DNA of 35,382 nucleotides from CAYMTV01 sp964393525 (GCA_964393525.1 CAYMTV010000009.1:1-35382); one strand, 5' to 3'. Counted from the stretch's first letter, positions 19,827 to 27,558 are shown. The notes: generated from the letters alone by a model not told the origin. Translations and numbers: made by a program.

Positions 19827-19827
19827 T

Positions 19828-20433
19828 ATGAGTAGATACACAGGACCAAAGAGAAGATTATCAAGAAGAGAAGGAATTGCCCTCACTACCAAAGATGCCA
19901 AATTTATCGAGCGCAAGGGAGCGGTGCCACCGGGCCAAAGAGGCACCAGAACCAGAATTAAAAGACTTTCGGAGTTTGGACTGCAGCTTAGGGAAAAACA
20001 AAAAGCCAAAAGGATTTATGGGTTGACAGAGAAGCAGTTTAGAAATACCTTTACCGAGGCTGCTAAATCCAAAGGTGCAACCGGACAAAAGCTGCTGGAA
20101 CTTTTGGAGACAAGGCTGGATAACTTGGTTTATAAGCTTGGTTTTGCACTTTCTCGGGCCGGGGCCAGACAGACGGTTTCCCACGGACACATCAGGGTAG
20201 ATAATAAAAAAGTCACAATCCCATCATTTAAGGTCAAAGTCAACTCCGTAGTTGCAATTTCGCCTAAATTCGTGGATAATATCCAGGTTAAAAAAAGTTT
20301 GGAAGCAAACCCTACCTTGCCGGACTGGCTTGAAAGGAAAGCCACAGTAGGCAAGGTTTTAAGAGCTCCAAACCGGGAGGAGATGGAGCAGTCTGTCTCA
20401 GAACAGCTGATAGTGGAATATTATTCTAGGTAA
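19828..20433 (+). CDS. rpsD: Ribosomal protein S4
   Basis: S4 (uS4) is a primary 16S binder, an mRNA-entry protein and, in E. coli, the repressor of this operon. It is 201 aa, with MSRYTGPKRRLSRREG, the S4 domain RLDNLVYKLGFALSRAGARQTVSHGHIRVDNKKVTIPSF, and the C-terminal REEMEQSVSEQLIVEYYSR. This is a zinc-less form, since the N-terminal cysteines are absent. The start ATG directly follows the last 7-base repeat unit, so initiation must rely on coupling or a weakly structured site. rpoA follows after 18 bases with a good AGAAGGAGG site. Confidence 0.97.
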   Translation: MSRYTGPKRRLSRREGIALTTKDAKFIERKGAVPPGQRGTRTRIKRLSEFGLQLREKQKAKRIYGLTEKQFRNTFTEAAKSKGATGQKLLELLETRLDNLVYKLGFALSRAGARQTVSHGHIRVDNKKVTIPSFKVKVNSVVAISPKFVDNIQVKKSLEANPTLPDWLERKATVGKVLRAPNREEMEQSVSEQLIVEYYSR

Positions 20434-20451
20434 GAAGGAGGATTTAAAAAC

Positions 20452-21369
20452 GTGATTAAATTTAAAGTCAAAACAGAAAAAGATAATGGAAATAATGCGC
20501 TGATTGCAATTGAACCTCTGGAGCAGGGCTATGGTCATACACTTGGGAACAGCTTAAGAAGATGTCTTTTAACATCGCTTGAAGGAGCTGCCATAACCTC
20601 GGTTAAAATCTCGGGTGTCCAGCATCAGTTTTCTACAATCCCAGGAGTAATTGAAGACGTTATTGAAATAATCCTTAACTTAAAAAAGGTCAGGGTAAAG
20701 ATATATGGTGATAAACCAATTCGCCTGACTTTACAAAAATCTGGCAAGGGAGAAGTTAAGGCAGGGGATATCGATGCCTTAGGTCAGGGTGAAATTGTCA
20801 ATCCCGATCAGCACATTGCAACAATTTCTGATGCCAAGGGAAAACTCTCTTTTGAGATGACTGCAGAAAAAGGCGTAGGGTATGTTCCTTCAGATGAGAA
20901 AAAAACTGCTGAGATCGGTGTTGTTCCGGTTGATGCGATATTTACCCCAATTCTTTCGGTAAATTACACGGTCGATCAAACCCGTGTCGGAAGAAGCAGC
21001 GATTTTGACAAAGTTACCTTGGATATTACAACCGATGGTACTATTACTCCTCTTCAGGCAGTTGAAAAAGCAGCTCAGATCCTAAGCGGATATTTCCAAC
21101 AGATTTATCAACCTGCTCAAGAAGAGGAAGAAGTTGAGTCTTTAGCTCCAAGCTTTATGACCGAGGATTTGATGAAATCTTCCGTTGAAGAGCTGGATCT
21201 GCCTGTTAGAATCACCAATGCTTTGAAGGCAATAGAGGTAGATACCATTGGAAAGCTTTTGACAATTCCTTCCTCTCAGCTTATGAAAGCTAAGAACTTA
21301 GGCGCAAAATCCCTGACTTTAATTCAGGAAAAACTTGCGGAGAGGGGGCTTAGTTTAGGTGAGGCATAG
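20452..21369 (+). CDS. rpoA: RNA polymerase alpha subunit
   Basis: Alpha nucleates RNA polymerase assembly and contacts promoter UP elements and regulators. The start is GTG at 20452 after AGAAGGAGG. The N-terminal domain (about 1-225) shows IEPLEQGYGHTLGNSLRRCLLTSLEGAAITSVKI and the VNYTVDQTRVGRSSDFDKVTLDITTDGTITP region. A Glu-rich linker (QEEEEVESLAP) leads to the C-terminal domain (about 240-305) with VEELDLPVRITNALKAIEVDTIGKLL and GAKSLTLIQEKLAERGLSL. It is 305 aa. The last 11 bases overlap rplQ. Confidence 0.97.
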   Translation: MIKFKVKTEKDNGNNALIAIEPLEQGYGHTLGNSLRRCLLTSLEGAAITSVKISGVQHQFSTIPGVIEDVIEIILNLKKVRVKIYGDKPIRLTLQKSGKGEVKAGDIDALGQGEIVNPDQHIATISDAKGKLSFEMTAEKGVGYVPSDEKKTAEIGVVPVDAIFTPILSVNYTVDQTRVGRSSDFDKVTLDITTDGTITPLQAVEKAAQILSGYFQQIYQPAQEEEEVESLAPSFMTEDLMKSSVEELDLPVRITNALKAIEVDTIGKLLTIPSSQLMKAKNLGAKSLTLIQEKLAERGLSLGEA

Positions 21370-21823
21370 AGTATATGGCAAATTGCTTGGAAGAGATAAA
21401 AATCAACGGACTGCACTTTTTAAGGCTCTAGTCCAATCCCTTATCCTGTCTGAAAAAATCCAGACCACCGAAGCTAAAGCTAAAGCCATAAAAGGACTAA
21501 TAGATAAATTAATTACCCAGGCAAAATCTCCCAACACCAGACGTTTAGTCGGACAATTTCTTGTCAGCAAACAGGTTCAGGATAAATTGATCAAAGATAT
21601 CGCTCCAAGATTAAAAAGCAGGACCTCAGGTTATACCTCCATTACCAAGCTTGGCAGAAGGATGGGGGATGGTGCAATGATAGTCCAGATGAGATTACTG
21701 GTAGAATCAGTAGAGCCGGTAAAACCGGTAAAGTCGGTAAAGGCAAAAGAAGCAGCTGCAAAAGCTGAGACTAAGAAACTTAAAGCTGCGGAAAAACCAA
21801 AATCAAAAAAGGAGACTAAATAG
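21359..21823 (+). CDS. rplQ: Ribosomal protein L17
   Basis: L17 (bL17) lies near the tunnel exit. The GTG start at 21359, inside the end of rpoA, gives the canonical opening MRHRVYGKLLGRDKNQRTALFKALVQSLI. Conserved parts are IQTTEAKAKAIKGLIDKLIT, RRLVGQFL and TSGYTSITKLGRRMGDGAMIVQMRLL. The protein is 154 aa. After the core a Lys/Ala/Val tail of about 40 residues contains a 9-base (three-residue) repeat of the VKP/VKS type near 21715-21745, distinct from the 7-base arrays elsewhere. Confidence 0.96.
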   Translation: MRHRVYGKLLGRDKNQRTALFKALVQSLILSEKIQTTEAKAKAIKGLIDKLITQAKSPNTRRLVGQFLVSKQVQDKLIKDIAPRLKSRTSGYTSITKLGRRMGDGAMIVQMRLLVESVEPVKPVKSVKAKEAAAKAETKKLKAAEKPKSKKETK

Positions 21824-21826
21824 TTT

Positions 21827-22273
21827 ATGAGTACGAACGTCTTATCGGCAAAAGACATCAAAAGAAACTGGCATCTTGTTGATGCTCGGGGAAAAATTTT
21901 GGGAAGAGTGGCAACAGAAATTGCTAGCAAACTCACCGGTAAAAATAAAGTCAATTATGTGCCCTATCTTGATACCGGTGATTTTGTCATTGTTACTAAT
22001 GCAGCAGAGGTAAAAGTAACCGGTAATAAACCTTTGCAAAAAACATATTTTAGACACTCCGGATATCCTGGTGGAGATAAAACCGAAACTTTTGAAAGAC
22101 TAATAAAAAGAAGGCCGGAGGAAGTTATAAGACATGCTGTTAAAGGAATGCTCCCTAAGACTAAGCTTGGAGATAAAATGATCAAAAAACTTTATGTTTT
22201 TGCAGGCAACAAACATCCTTTTGCAAAACAGCTGGGCGTTAAAGAGGAGGTAGTTGAGACTGTTCAACAGTAA
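21827..22273 (+). CDS. rplM: Ribosomal protein L13
   Basis: L13 (uL13) is an early 50S assembly protein. It is 148 aa, with KRNWHLVDARGKILGRVATEIASKLTGKNKVNYVPYLDTGDFVIVTNA, HSGYPGGDKTETFERLIKRRPEEVIRHAVKGMLPKTKLG and the C-terminal YVFAGNKHPFAKQ. The L13 domain is complete. The start ATG at 21827 lies 3 bases after the rplQ stop, with GGAG within the rplQ end. Confidence 0.97.
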   Translation: MSTNVLSAKDIKRNWHLVDARGKILGRVATEIASKLTGKNKVNYVPYLDTGDFVIVTNAAEVKVTGNKPLQKTYFRHSGYPGGDKTETFERLIKRRPEEVIRHAVKGMLPKTKLGDKMIKKLYVFAGNKHPFAKQLGVKEEVVETVQQ

Positions 22274-22278
22274 ATATT

Positions 22279-22713
22279 ATGGCAGATGCGGCAACCCCAA
22301 CAACTGAGACTAAAAAAAACAAAAGTTACCACCAAGCTGTTGGCCGAAGGAAAGAAGCGATCGCCCGGGTCAGGCTTTTTTCCGGACAGGGACAACTAAC
22401 GGTTAATGGTAAGCCAATAGCCGAATATTTCAAAGGCCAGATCTTTCAAAAAGCCTATCAAAAGCCTTTTGAAATTACTAAAACTTTAGGTAAGTTTACC
22501 GGTACGGTAAAAGTAGAAGGCGGAGGTACTTCTTCCCAACTTGATGCAGTCATCCATGGGATTTCTAGAGCTTTAGAACAGGCCAATAAAGAAGCCTTCA
22601 GGCCTCTTCTAAAAACCGCCGGGTTACTTACCCGGGATGCCAGGGTGAAAGAAAGAAGAAAATTCGGTTTAGCCCACAAAGCGAGGGCAAAGAAACAATC
22701 TCCCAAGCGTTAA
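22279..22713 (+). CDS. rpsI: Ribosomal protein S9
   Basis: S9 (uS9) has a C-terminal tail that reaches the P-site tRNA. It is 144 aa, with YHQAVGRRKEAIARVRLFSGQGQLTVNGKPIAEYF, VKVEGGGTSSQLDAVIHGISRALEQ and the tail RDARVKERRKFGLAHKARAKKQSPKR. The terminal Lys-Arg that touches the tRNA is present; QSPKR replaces the more usual QYSKR. It is the last gene of the cluster. Confidence 0.97.
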   Translation: MADAATPTTETKKNKSYHQAVGRRKEAIARVRLFSGQGQLTVNGKPIAEYFKGQIFQKAYQKPFEITKTLGKFTGTVKVEGGGTSSQLDAVIHGISRALEQANKEAFRPLLKTAGLLTRDARVKERRKFGLAHKARAKKQSPKR

Positions 22714-22735
22714 GGTTTTTAATGCTTGAAAAACC
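22714..22735 (+). terminator. Hairpin after rpsI (weak terminator candidate)
   Basis: GGTTTTT (22714-22720) and AAAAACC (22729-22735) form a 7-bp A/T-rich stem directly behind the rpsI stop. There is no T-run behind it on the + strand, so termination is uncertain. Confidence 0.35.
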
Positions 22736-22792
22736 AAAACCCCTGTACTACATTTAGAGTATCAATTTGACTTTCGAAAGGGGGTGAGAATC

Positions 22793-23206
22793 TTGGGAAA
22801 TTTACTTACTCCTCGAGGCGTCCTGTTATATGGAGGTATTATCCTTTTAGTTTTAGGCGTTGGAGGGATGACTTTCCTTGGTCCAACCCCTGAAGCGTCC
22901 GCCCTAGGTGAATTCAACTGGCTGGATGGAGCGGAAAATGTCGCCCATTTAGTACTTGGGGTTGTAGCACTTGGAGCATATTACATGCTTAAGGATGCGC
23001 AACTTCAAAAATGGCTGGTTGCCTTAGTTGGGATCATTGCCGCGATCGCAACAGTTGTGGGTTTTATGAATGCCGGAGCCCCGGTTCCAAATGCCGGTGT
23101 GACCAATTTAGAGTTTTCGGATAATATAATCCACTTGGTTGTGGCAGCTTGGGCGCTTTATGCAGCGTTTATGACTAAGGCTGGTTCCAGTGCAGAAGGA
23201 GCTTAA
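22793..23206 (+). CDS. Small four-helix membrane protein, DUF4383-like
   Basis: The protein has about 137 residues and four membrane segments (roughly 8-27, 43-60, 68-88 and 107-125). Two related stretches, AENVAHLVLGVVALGAYY and SDNIIHLVVAAWALYAAF, put a histidine after an acidic residue in the second and fourth helices. This is reminiscent of DUF4383-type membrane proteins; the assignment is by eye and weak. The TTG at 22793 is preferred as start because AAAGGGGGTGA, a near-perfect Shine-Dalgarno sequence, lies 6 bases before it; the GTG at 22784 is inside that site. A strong bidirectional hairpin follows. Confidence 0.7.
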   Translation: MGNLLTPRGVLLYGGIILLVLGVGGMTFLGPTPEASALGEFNWLDGAENVAHLVLGVVALGAYYMLKDAQLQKWLVALVGIIAAIATVVGFMNAGAPVPNAGVTNLEFSDNIIHLVVAAWALYAAFMTKAGSSAEGA

Positions 23207-23226
23207 AAGTCTCAGGTATTATGCTG

Positions 23227-23259
23227 GAAAACGGGATCTAAACTTTAGGTCCCGTTTTC
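23227..23259. terminator. Bidirectional terminator hairpin
   Basis: GAAAACGGGA (23227-23236) and TCCCGTTTTC (23250-23259) form a perfect 10-bp stem, with inner complementarity CTAAA/TTTAG. The A/T-rich flanks serve both strands: it stops the + strand membrane-protein gene and, about 100 bases after its stop, the minus-strand reductase gene. Confidence 0.75.
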
Positions 23260-23361
23260 AAATTTCTTCAAATAATAACTTCAACTCGGATATGGAACTC
23301 ACACAATCAAAATTTAAAATCCTTCCACTAAATGGTGGCAATCTTTTGAAACTCATTAAAG

Positions 23362-24069
23362 TTAATAGATATATGGACCAAATCTTTCGCGGTTGATATG
23401 GTTTAGTGGAACCTTTAATTTTATCAGCATACTCCAGATTCCATCAACAAATGATGTAGATCCGCTAATAAAAAAGTAGCTGTTTGAAAACTCTTCCAAA
23501 ATCTCCGATAAAAGCTTTATATCAATCCTTCCATTCCTTCCTTCCGTTGATTTCTTGCCGGTAAATGTTTTAATAACTTGTAAATTTTTAATGCGTTTTT
23601 TAAAGCTATTAATTTCGGAAGAATAGGGAATATCATCTTTTGTTTCAGCACTGATAACTAGAACAAGTTGTCGATTAACAGGATGCTTTGAAATATATCT
23701 CAGCATACTAATAAAGGGCGTAACACCACTACCTCCGGCAATTAAGACTACCGGGTTATATTTTTTATAATTGATGTAAAACTTCCCCAAAGGCCTGCTA
23801 ATTTGAACAAAGTCGCCAACTTTTAAATTAAAAAGTTTGGGTGAGACCTCACCGCCTTTTAAAAGCTGAATTCCAAATTCCAACTGATCTTTTTTATCCG
23901 GCGAAGAGACAATGGAAAACTTCCGCGAACCGCCATTTGCAACAGGCCTGATTTCAGAGTACTGTCCGCTTTTAAATTTTGAAAATCCCGGAATTTTAAA
24001 AGTCAGAGATTTTATTTCAGCTGTTTTTTGGATTGATTCTACCAATTCTCCCCTAAACCATTTACTCAT
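23362..24069 (-). CDS. Ferredoxin-NADP reductase-like flavoprotein
   Basis: FAD/NAD(P)H oxidoreductase of the ferredoxin-reductase superfamily, 235 aa. The FAD-binding barrel (about residues 1-100) has the RKFSIVSS motif (family RxYS) and RPLGKFYI. The NAD(P)-binding part shows AGGSGVTPFISMLRY near residue 112 and FFISGSTSFVDGIWSML, in the place of the usual CGP motif. It ends NRERFGPYIY. There is no iron-sulfur cluster domain and no signal peptide, so it is a cytoplasmic reductase whose electron partner is unknown. Its ATG overlaps the end of tsaC by 8 bases, forming a two-gene operon. Confidence 0.88.
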   Translation of the reverse strand: MSKWFRGELVESIQKTAEIKSLTFKIPGFSKFKSGQYSEIRPVANGGSRKFSIVSSPDKKDQLEFGIQLLKGGEVSPKLFNLKVGDFVQISRPLGKFYINYKKYNPVVLIAGGSGVTPFISMLRYISKHPVNRQLVLVISAETKDDIPYSSEINSFKKRIKNLQVIKTFTGKKSTEGRNGRIDIKLLSEILEEFSNSYFFISGSTSFVDGIWSMLIKLKVPLNHINRERFGPYIY

Positions 24070-24649
24070 TAATATCGTAGCCCCCTTGTCTTAGTATTTC
24101 TATTTTATGATTGTATAATTTTATTAAAGTTGACGGATGAGAAACAACTTTTCCACCGTTAATATAAAAATCAATTTTATCCCCAAAATATTTTTTTGCC
24201 TGCTCAATTGATTTGGCAGATTTCTCGCCTTCTAAATTGGCGCTTGGTGCAGAAAGTGGCCCGGTGAGTTTAAGTAATTCTAAAAGCCATCTGTCTTTAG
24301 GCATTCTAAAAGCCAAACTTTTTTGACCTCTATGTAAGTAACTAAGATTTTCATCGGGACAATGTAAAACTACACTAAGCGGATTCGGCCAGTTTTTTTC
24401 AAGAAAAGTTTTCTGGGAACGAGTTAATGTAATGTTAAATAATTTTAGATCCGCCAGTGAAGAAATTAAGATAATCATTGGTTTGTTCTTACTTCTTTTT
24501 CTTAGCTCATAAATTTTTTCAACAGTTTTAGGTATTAAAGCAGAACCAACAATTCCATAAATGGTGTCACTTGGAATAACCCCAATACCGCCACCTCTTA
24601 AAATCTCTTCTATCTGTTGCTCGGATTTATTTTTAATTATTTTTCTCAT
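24062..24649 (-). CDS. tsaC: Threonylcarbamoyl-AMP synthase (TsaC/Sua5 family)
   Basis: It makes L-threonylcarbamoyladenylate, the first intermediate for t6A37 of ANN-decoding tRNAs. The YrdC fold is recognisable: GGIGVIPSDTIYGIVGSAL, IYELRKRSKNKPMIILISS, WPNPLSVVLHC, LAFRMPKDRW, PLSAPSANLEGEKSAKS and a C-terminal GGKVVSHPSTLIKL. From the ATG at 24649 it has 195 aa, the short TsaC type without a Sua5 domain. A TTG 18 bases upstream would lie within the -10 box TATAAT (24659-24664), so it is not the start. With 9 bases between the -10 box and the ATG, the mRNA is probably leaderless. It overlaps the reductase gene downstream. Confidence 0.92.
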   Translation of the reverse strand: MRKIIKNKSEQQIEEILRGGGIGVIPSDTIYGIVGSALIPKTVEKIYELRKRSKNKPMIILISSLADLKLFNITLTRSQKTFLEKNWPNPLSVVLHCPDENLSYLHRGQKSLAFRMPKDRWLLELLKLTGPLSAPSANLEGEKSAKSIEQAKKYFGDKIDFYINGGKVVSHPSTLIKLYNHKIEILRQGGYDINE

Positions 24650-24658
24650 CAGGATGAT

Positions 24659-24664
24659 ATTATA
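24659..24664 (-). promoter_or_regulatory. -10 box of the tsaC operon
   Basis: TATAAT on the minus strand, 9 bases ahead of the tsaC ATG. No good -35 hexamer is seen 17 bases upstream. Confidence 0.5.
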
Positions 24665-24687
24665 CAAAAATGTAAGAAAGTTAAGCG

Positions 24688-24717
24688 TTGTAAAGATGAT
24701 AAAAATCTGGTTAGATT
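24688..24717 (+). promoter_or_regulatory. Promoter candidate for the DUF1761 gene
   Basis: TTGTAA (24688-24693) and TAGATT (24712-24717) are 18 bases apart and diverge from the tsaC -10 box. Unlike other promoters in this half of the window it leaves room for a full ribosome binding site before the ATG at 24749. Confidence 0.4.
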
Positions 24718-24748
24718 AAACTCAGGAAAAAAGGAGGTGATTTTAAAA

Positions 24749-25156
24749 ATGCCTGAAGTAAATTTTGTGGAAATAGTTGTTGCGGCGGTTGCGGCAATAA
24801 TTTTAGGGTTTTTGTGGTATGGACCAATATTTGGCAAAACCTGGATGAAGCTTACGGGAGTGACCGAGGCCAAAATTAAAGAAGCCAAAGAAAAAGGGAT
24901 GACAAAGTCTTATGTTCTGATGATGGTTGGATCTTTGATTATGGCTTATGTTTTAGCCTCGTTCATTGAACTTACAGGGATGGTAGGAGCTGTTGGAGGT
25001 GCAACGACCGGTTTTTGGGCCTGGCTTGGATTTGCGGCAACAGTCCAAAGCTCAAAGGTATTATGGGGCAGTGACTCATGGAATTTGTATTTTCTTGAGA
25101 CAGGATATTATCTGGTTTCTCTTTTGGTAATGGGTGCAGTAATGGGGTCGATGTAA
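24749..25156 (+). CDS. DUF1761 family membrane protein
   Basis: The protein has 135 aa and four membrane segments. The pattern typical of DUF1761 is visible: VAAIILGFLWYGPIFGKTWMKLTG, then a basic stretch, LMMVGSLIMAYVLASFIELTG, GFWAWLGFAATVQSSKVLWG and a final helix. The ATG at 24749 is selected because AAGGAGGTGA (24731-24740), a full anti-16S match, precedes it; the open frame upstream is not coding. It ends 10 bases before the convergent vanX-like gene. Biochemical function of the family is unknown to me. Confidence 0.82.
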   Translation: MPEVNFVEIVVAAVAAIILGFLWYGPIFGKTWMKLTGVTEAKIKEAKEKGMTKSYVLMMVGSLIMAYVLASFIELTGMVGAVGGATTGFWAWLGFAATVQSSKVLWGSDSWNLYFLETGYYLVSLLVMGAVMGSM

Positions 25157-25166
25157 TTAGGGAAGG

Positions 25167-25832
25167 TTACTTCCCACCACCACAGCGTGCAAAAGGCTCT
25201 TCTGATAGATAGGCCCAGTAGCGGTCGCCGAAACTGAAGTGCCACCATTCATATGGATAGTTTACAAACCCTGCGTTTTCCATGACAGTTATTAAAATCT
25301 TCCTGTTGTCTTTTGCTTTTTTTGAGATATTTTCCGAATACGTTAGGCAAGTTTCATTATAACTTGAGTTATTATCCGGAAAGCCTCCCATCTCAAGGGG
25401 TAGATTGTTTTCGTTCACCAAAATTAAATCTACTGCCCCTCCGGTTGAGTGGGGCGGGATAATATCCGGCGGGGCAATAAATTTACTGGCTTCTATATAA
25501 AGTTTTTCTTCGTCTAAATAGGAAAACTGTTTTCTTAGTTTATTTTTATAGTGATTAAATATTTTCTTTTGATATTCAATTGGTCTGAATGCTTCCTTGA
25601 TAAAAAGGTAGATACTCTCAGGTAGACTATCTTGAGCGTGCAGTAACTTTTTAAAAACCTCTCTTCTTGCTTTAGAAAAATCTGGAGTAACAGATGTTAA
25701 GTTTTTTTGGGAATTATCACAACGGATTTTTGACTTTTCTTTTAACAGATCAACTAGAGGTTCGTTAGTCTCTTTAATTGGTATAGATAGAACTTTGGGA
25801 TCCGAAATTAAAGTAATATTCTGCAATGCCAT
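25167..25832 (-). CDS. D-alanyl-D-alanine dipeptidase (VanX/DdpX type, peptidase M15D)
   Basis: Zinc dipeptidase that cleaves D-Ala-D-Ala, used in cell-wall recycling or, in resistance clusters, to remove the vancomycin target. The zinc site is intact: PPHSTGGAVDLIL (His and Asp ligands, near residues 125-137) and EWWHFSFGDRYWAY (catalytic Glu and ligand His, near residue 195). FIKEAFRPIEYQKKIF matches the substrate-side arginine region. It is 221 aa, with no signal peptide, so cytoplasmic. There are no vanR/S/H/A neighbours, so recycling is more likely than resistance. A -10 box TATAAT (25845-25850) ends 12 bases before the ATG. Confidence 0.88.
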   Translation of the reverse strand: MALQNITLISDPKVLSIPIKETNEPLVDLLKEKSKIRCDNSQKNLTSVTPDFSKARREVFKKLLHAQDSLPESIYLFIKEAFRPIEYQKKIFNHYKNKLRKQFSYLDEEKLYIEASKFIAPPDIIPPHSTGGAVDLILVNENNLPLEMGGFPDNNSSYNETCLTYSENISKKAKDNRKILITVMENAGFVNYPYEWWHFSFGDRYWAYLSEEPFARCGGGK

Positions 25833-25844
25833 TGTAGTAAAGAT

Positions 25845-25850
25845 ATTATA
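25845..25850 (-). promoter_or_regulatory. -10 box of the vanX-like gene
   Basis: TATAAT on the minus strand, 12 bases upstream of the start codon. The best -35 candidate, TTGTAT, is 19 bases further up, a longer spacer than elsewhere in the window. Confidence 0.45.
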
Positions 25851-25860
25851 ATTGTAAAAC

Positions 25861-26127
25861 CATTAAAATATACAACCATAAATGGTTATATCGCAGATGA
25901 GCAAAGCTCTTGCTTCGCAAAAAACCGCGATTAACCTAGCGGTTATTAATCAAAATACTAGGTATTTAAAATTATAGCCGCTTCGCCAAAACCCCGGACT
26001 TTAGTCCGGGTGATGTAGGCGAAGCAAAGGTTAAAGATTCCGCGGATATGAAATGCGAAGCGGTTTAAGCTAAAATACAAGAAAACCGCGGACTATAAGT
26101 CCGCGGAAGCTTATAAATTGTGATATT
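25861..26127. repeat. Palindrome cluster between divergent vanX-like and capA-like genes
   Basis: There is no gene here. A cruciform-capable unit has GCTTCGCC (25980-25987) and GGCGAAGC (26018-26025) enclosing CCCGGACT/AGTCCGGG (25993-26010). A second perfect hairpin is CCGCGGACT/AGTCCGCGG (26086-26106, loop ATA). Its left arm can alternatively pair with GCGGTTT (26060-26066) through AAACCGC (26083-26089). AACCGC/GCGGTT and GATTAA/TTAATC lie near 25922-25952. Both strong hairpins share the core GGACT...AGTCC, which looks like a REP-type or IS200/605-related repeat family. Confidence 0.7.
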
Positions 26128-26139
26128 TTGATTATAGTA

Positions 26140-27213
26140 ATGATCAGACTTTTTTTAATTTTAGTACTGGTGACTTTTGTAACGTATTTTCTTTTTACGC
26201 GGATTATTCCGACGGCTAAACAAACTTTGGATAAAGTTAGCTTCAAAGTCGAAGCGCAATTGCCCAAAGTTAATTTTGAAACTATCTTTGCCAATGATCA
26301 CAGCCAAGTTAACTCTTTGCCTAAAGATAAACTAATAACAGTAATTGCAACAGGAGATGTAATTCCTGCCAGGTCTGTCAATTACCAGTCCGCTGTCAGG
26401 AAAAATTTTCTGTGGCCTTATGAAAAAACCTCCGGATTTATTGCCGATGCCGATATAACTTTCATAAATCTAGAAACTCCGCTTCTGCAAAACTGCCCGT
26501 TAACCCAGGAAGGTATGATTTTTTGCGGCAGTGACCGTCATATTGAGGGACTTGTTGGGTCTGGGATAGATGTTGTAAGTTTGGCTAACAATCATGCCGG
26601 AAACTGGGGGCAAAAAGGGGTTGAGGAGACTGCAGATCTTTTGGAAAGTAACCGAATACTTGTAACAGGTATAAAAAGGGGATACGTGCTTTATGAGGTT
26701 AAGGGTATCAAATTTGCCTTCTTAGGTTACAGTGATATTGAGAAAAATGAGATTGTCTCTAAAGCAGAAGAGGATATTATAAGGCAAGAAATTGCCCAAG
26801 CCAAAAAAGCCGCGGATGTGGTAATTGTTACGTTTCACTGGGGAGCAGAATACAAATCCCAGCCGGATAAAAGACAGATAAGTTTGGGACACCAGGCAAT
26901 TGATAGTGGTGCAGATTTAATCATAGGCAATCATCCGCACTGGATCCAGCCGGTGGAAATTTACAAAGATAAATTAATAACTTATGCCCACGGCAATTTT
27001 ATCTTTGATCAGGAGTGGAGTGAGAATACAAAACTTGGAGTTGTAGGGAAATATACTTTCTATGGTAGTAATCTGGTTGAGGTGGAGTATTTCCCAGTAA
27101 GGATTATTGACTATGGACAGCCGTATTTTTTAGAAAGTTTGGAAAAACAAAAAATTTTAGATGAAATGAAAAATGAAAGTTTGATTTTGAGCAGGTCATC
27201 ACTTTCTGAATAA
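26140..27213 (+). CDS. CapA-like metallophosphatase-fold protein, membrane anchored
   Basis: Member of the PGA_cap family (poly-gamma-glutamate capsule protein CapA, calcineurin-like fold). An N-terminal membrane anchor (about residues 1-20, IRLFLILVLVTFVTYFLF) places the domain outside the membrane. Family motifs are VIATGDVIPARS, ADITFINLETPL, DVVSLANNHAGNWGQKGVEETADLL, VIVTFHWGAEY, LIIGNHPHWIQPVEIYKDKLITYAHGNFIFDQ. It has 357 aa from the ATG at 26140; a TTG at 26128 is a less likely start. There are no capB/capC neighbours, so poly-glutamate synthesis is not implied. Its last 15 bases overlap the convergent pspC gene. Confidence 0.88.
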   Translation: MIRLFLILVLVTFVTYFLFTRIIPTAKQTLDKVSFKVEAQLPKVNFETIFANDHSQVNSLPKDKLITVIATGDVIPARSVNYQSAVRKNFLWPYEKTSGFIADADITFINLETPLLQNCPLTQEGMIFCGSDRHIEGLVGSGIDVVSLANNHAGNWGQKGVEETADLLESNRILVTGIKRGYVLYEVKGIKFAFLGYSDIEKNEIVSKAEEDIIRQEIAQAKKAADVVIVTFHWGAEYKSQPDKRQISLGHQAIDSGADLIIGNHPHWIQPVEIYKDKLITYAHGNFIFDQEWSENTKLGVVGKYTFYGSNLVEVEYFPVRIIDYGQPYFLESLEKQKILDEMKNESLILSRSSLSE

Positions 27214-27519
27214 GATCATTATCCCAAACAGAACTAAAATTAAAGGCCAAAGTCTTCTAAACTTCTCCGCGCTTTGGCGGATGTCTTTAACATTTTCTTT
27301 AATATGTCGGGCGGATAAATCTCTACCGCTACTTTCGGATGGGGTTACCAGCCAAAGGATGATATAAATTAAAATTCCAGACCCGCCAAAGACCGTCATT
27401 AAAACAAAAATAATTCTGATAATTGTCGGGTCAATATTAAAATACTCACCCAATCCTCCGCAGACTCCGGCGATAATCCGGTTAGTTTCGGAACGGTAAA
27501 GACGGGGCGTAGTTGCCAT
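27199..27519 (-). CDS. PspC domain membrane protein
   Basis: PspC-domain proteins take part in envelope stress sensing in phage-shock systems. The domain (residues 5-65) reads LYRSETNRIIAGVCGGLGEYFNIDPTIIRIIFVLMTVFGGSGILIYIILWLVTP, with the membrane segment at about 35-60. A basic linker and a second hydrophobic segment (LWPLILVLFGIMILF) follow. It has 106 aa. No pspA or pspB is nearby. The start lies 10 bases after a TATATT box, so the mRNA is probably leaderless. The promoter region overlaps that of the divergent protease gene. Confidence 0.92.
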   Translation of the reverse strand: MATTPRLYRSETNRIIAGVCGGLGEYFNIDPTIIRIIFVLMTVFGGSGILIYIILWLVTPSESSGRDLSARHIKENVKDIRQSAEKFRRLWPLILVLFGIMILFRK

Positions 27520-27529
27520 AACAAGCTGT

Positions 27530-27558
27530 AATATATATTAAATAATTTTGGAAGTCTA
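27530..27558 (-). promoter_or_regulatory. pspC promoter, TAGACT / 17 / TATATT
   Basis: On the minus strand TAGACT (27553-27558) and TATATT (27530-27535) are 17 bases apart, 10 bases before the pspC ATG. Its -35 box lies inside the spacer of the divergent promoter, so the two cannot be occupied at once. Confidence 0.55.

Noticed and set aside
23190..23396. Plus-strand 68-aa open frame after the membrane-protein gene
   Set aside because: It runs through a bidirectional terminator hairpin and into antisense of the reductase gene.
25167..25832. Vancomycin-resistance cluster around the VanX-type dipeptidase
   Set aside because: No vanH, vanA, vanR or vanS homologues lie nearby, so a cell-wall recycling role is more likely.
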